Source: an uncultured Clostridia bacterium
Lineage (GTDB): Bacteria; Bacillota; Clostridia; UBA1381
Assembly (NCBI GenBank): GCA_934454745.1
Contig: CAKSGP010000100.1
Location: forward strand, 1 to 5,969
Reading direction: 5' to 3'
DNA length: 5,969 nt
Shown: one piece after another, positions 5,933-5,969 of the stretch
How the letters are laid out: each line of letters starts with the position of its first letter
How positions within the stretch are numbered: the first letter of the stretch is position 1
Position numbers and translations under genes: made by a program
Notes under the pieces: generated by a model
Databases searched by the model: none
Seen by the model: only the letters and a program-made list of their open reading frames with translations
Told to the model about the DNA's origin: nothing

Positions 5933-5969
5933 AAATAACCCTCTTAAAATGATTCGGTATATGCTTTAT

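Noticed and set aside
1..5969. CRISPR array, insertion sequence, tRNA or rRNA
   Set aside because: No regularly spaced repeats, transposase motifs, terminal inverted repeats or tRNA-like cloverleaf sequences were seen on either strand.

Overview
The window looks like chromosomal DNA of a low-to-moderate GC member of the Bacillota, most likely a Clostridia (Ruminococcaceae/Oscillospiraceae-like). This rests on the class III fructose-1,6-bisphosphatase, strong AT-rich sigma-A-type promoters, GGAGG-type ribosome binding sites and the DUF2156 + GNAT gene pair. No phylogenetic marker gene is present, so the placement is inference.

Layout. (1) 1-1868, minus: fbp, a class III FBPase, open all the way to the left edge, with only its last few dozen residues missing. 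(2) 1939-2805, minus: an EamA-type (DMT superfamily) ten-TM transporter with a TTGACA-17-TATTAT extended -10 promoter. Its terminator contains its own stop codon and separates it from fbp. (3) 2806-3062: a divergent promoter region. The rightward promoter (TTGATT-17-TATACT) makes a leader of about 140 nt holding a GGTAT pentamer repeat, a small hairpin and a complete intrinsic terminator before the next start codon, so the downstream operon looks attenuated or an sRNA is made. (4) 3063-3974 and 3964-4719, plus: a two-gene operon overlapping by 11 nt, encoding a soluble DUF2156 (MprF/LPG-synthase C-terminal-like, GNAT-fold) protein and a GNAT N-acetyltransferase. (5) 4720-5092: a promoter, a small hairpin and an RBS lead into what reads as one small unrecognised gene broken by two +1 frameshifts and cut off at its 3' side. 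(6) 5093-5932, minus: a solo AraC/XylS-type regulator with an N-terminal cupin-like sensor domain, convergent with the broken gene.

How the parts relate: fbp is gluconeogenic housekeeping. The transporter and the DUF2156-GNAT operon share only an intergenic regulatory region. The AraC regulator has no recognisable target gene inside the window. No mobile element, CRISPR array, tRNA or rRNA was seen. The most interesting signals are the terminator-containing leader of the DUF2156-GNAT operon, the uncharacterised paired transferases themselves, and the frameshifted gene remnant that ends where araC begins.
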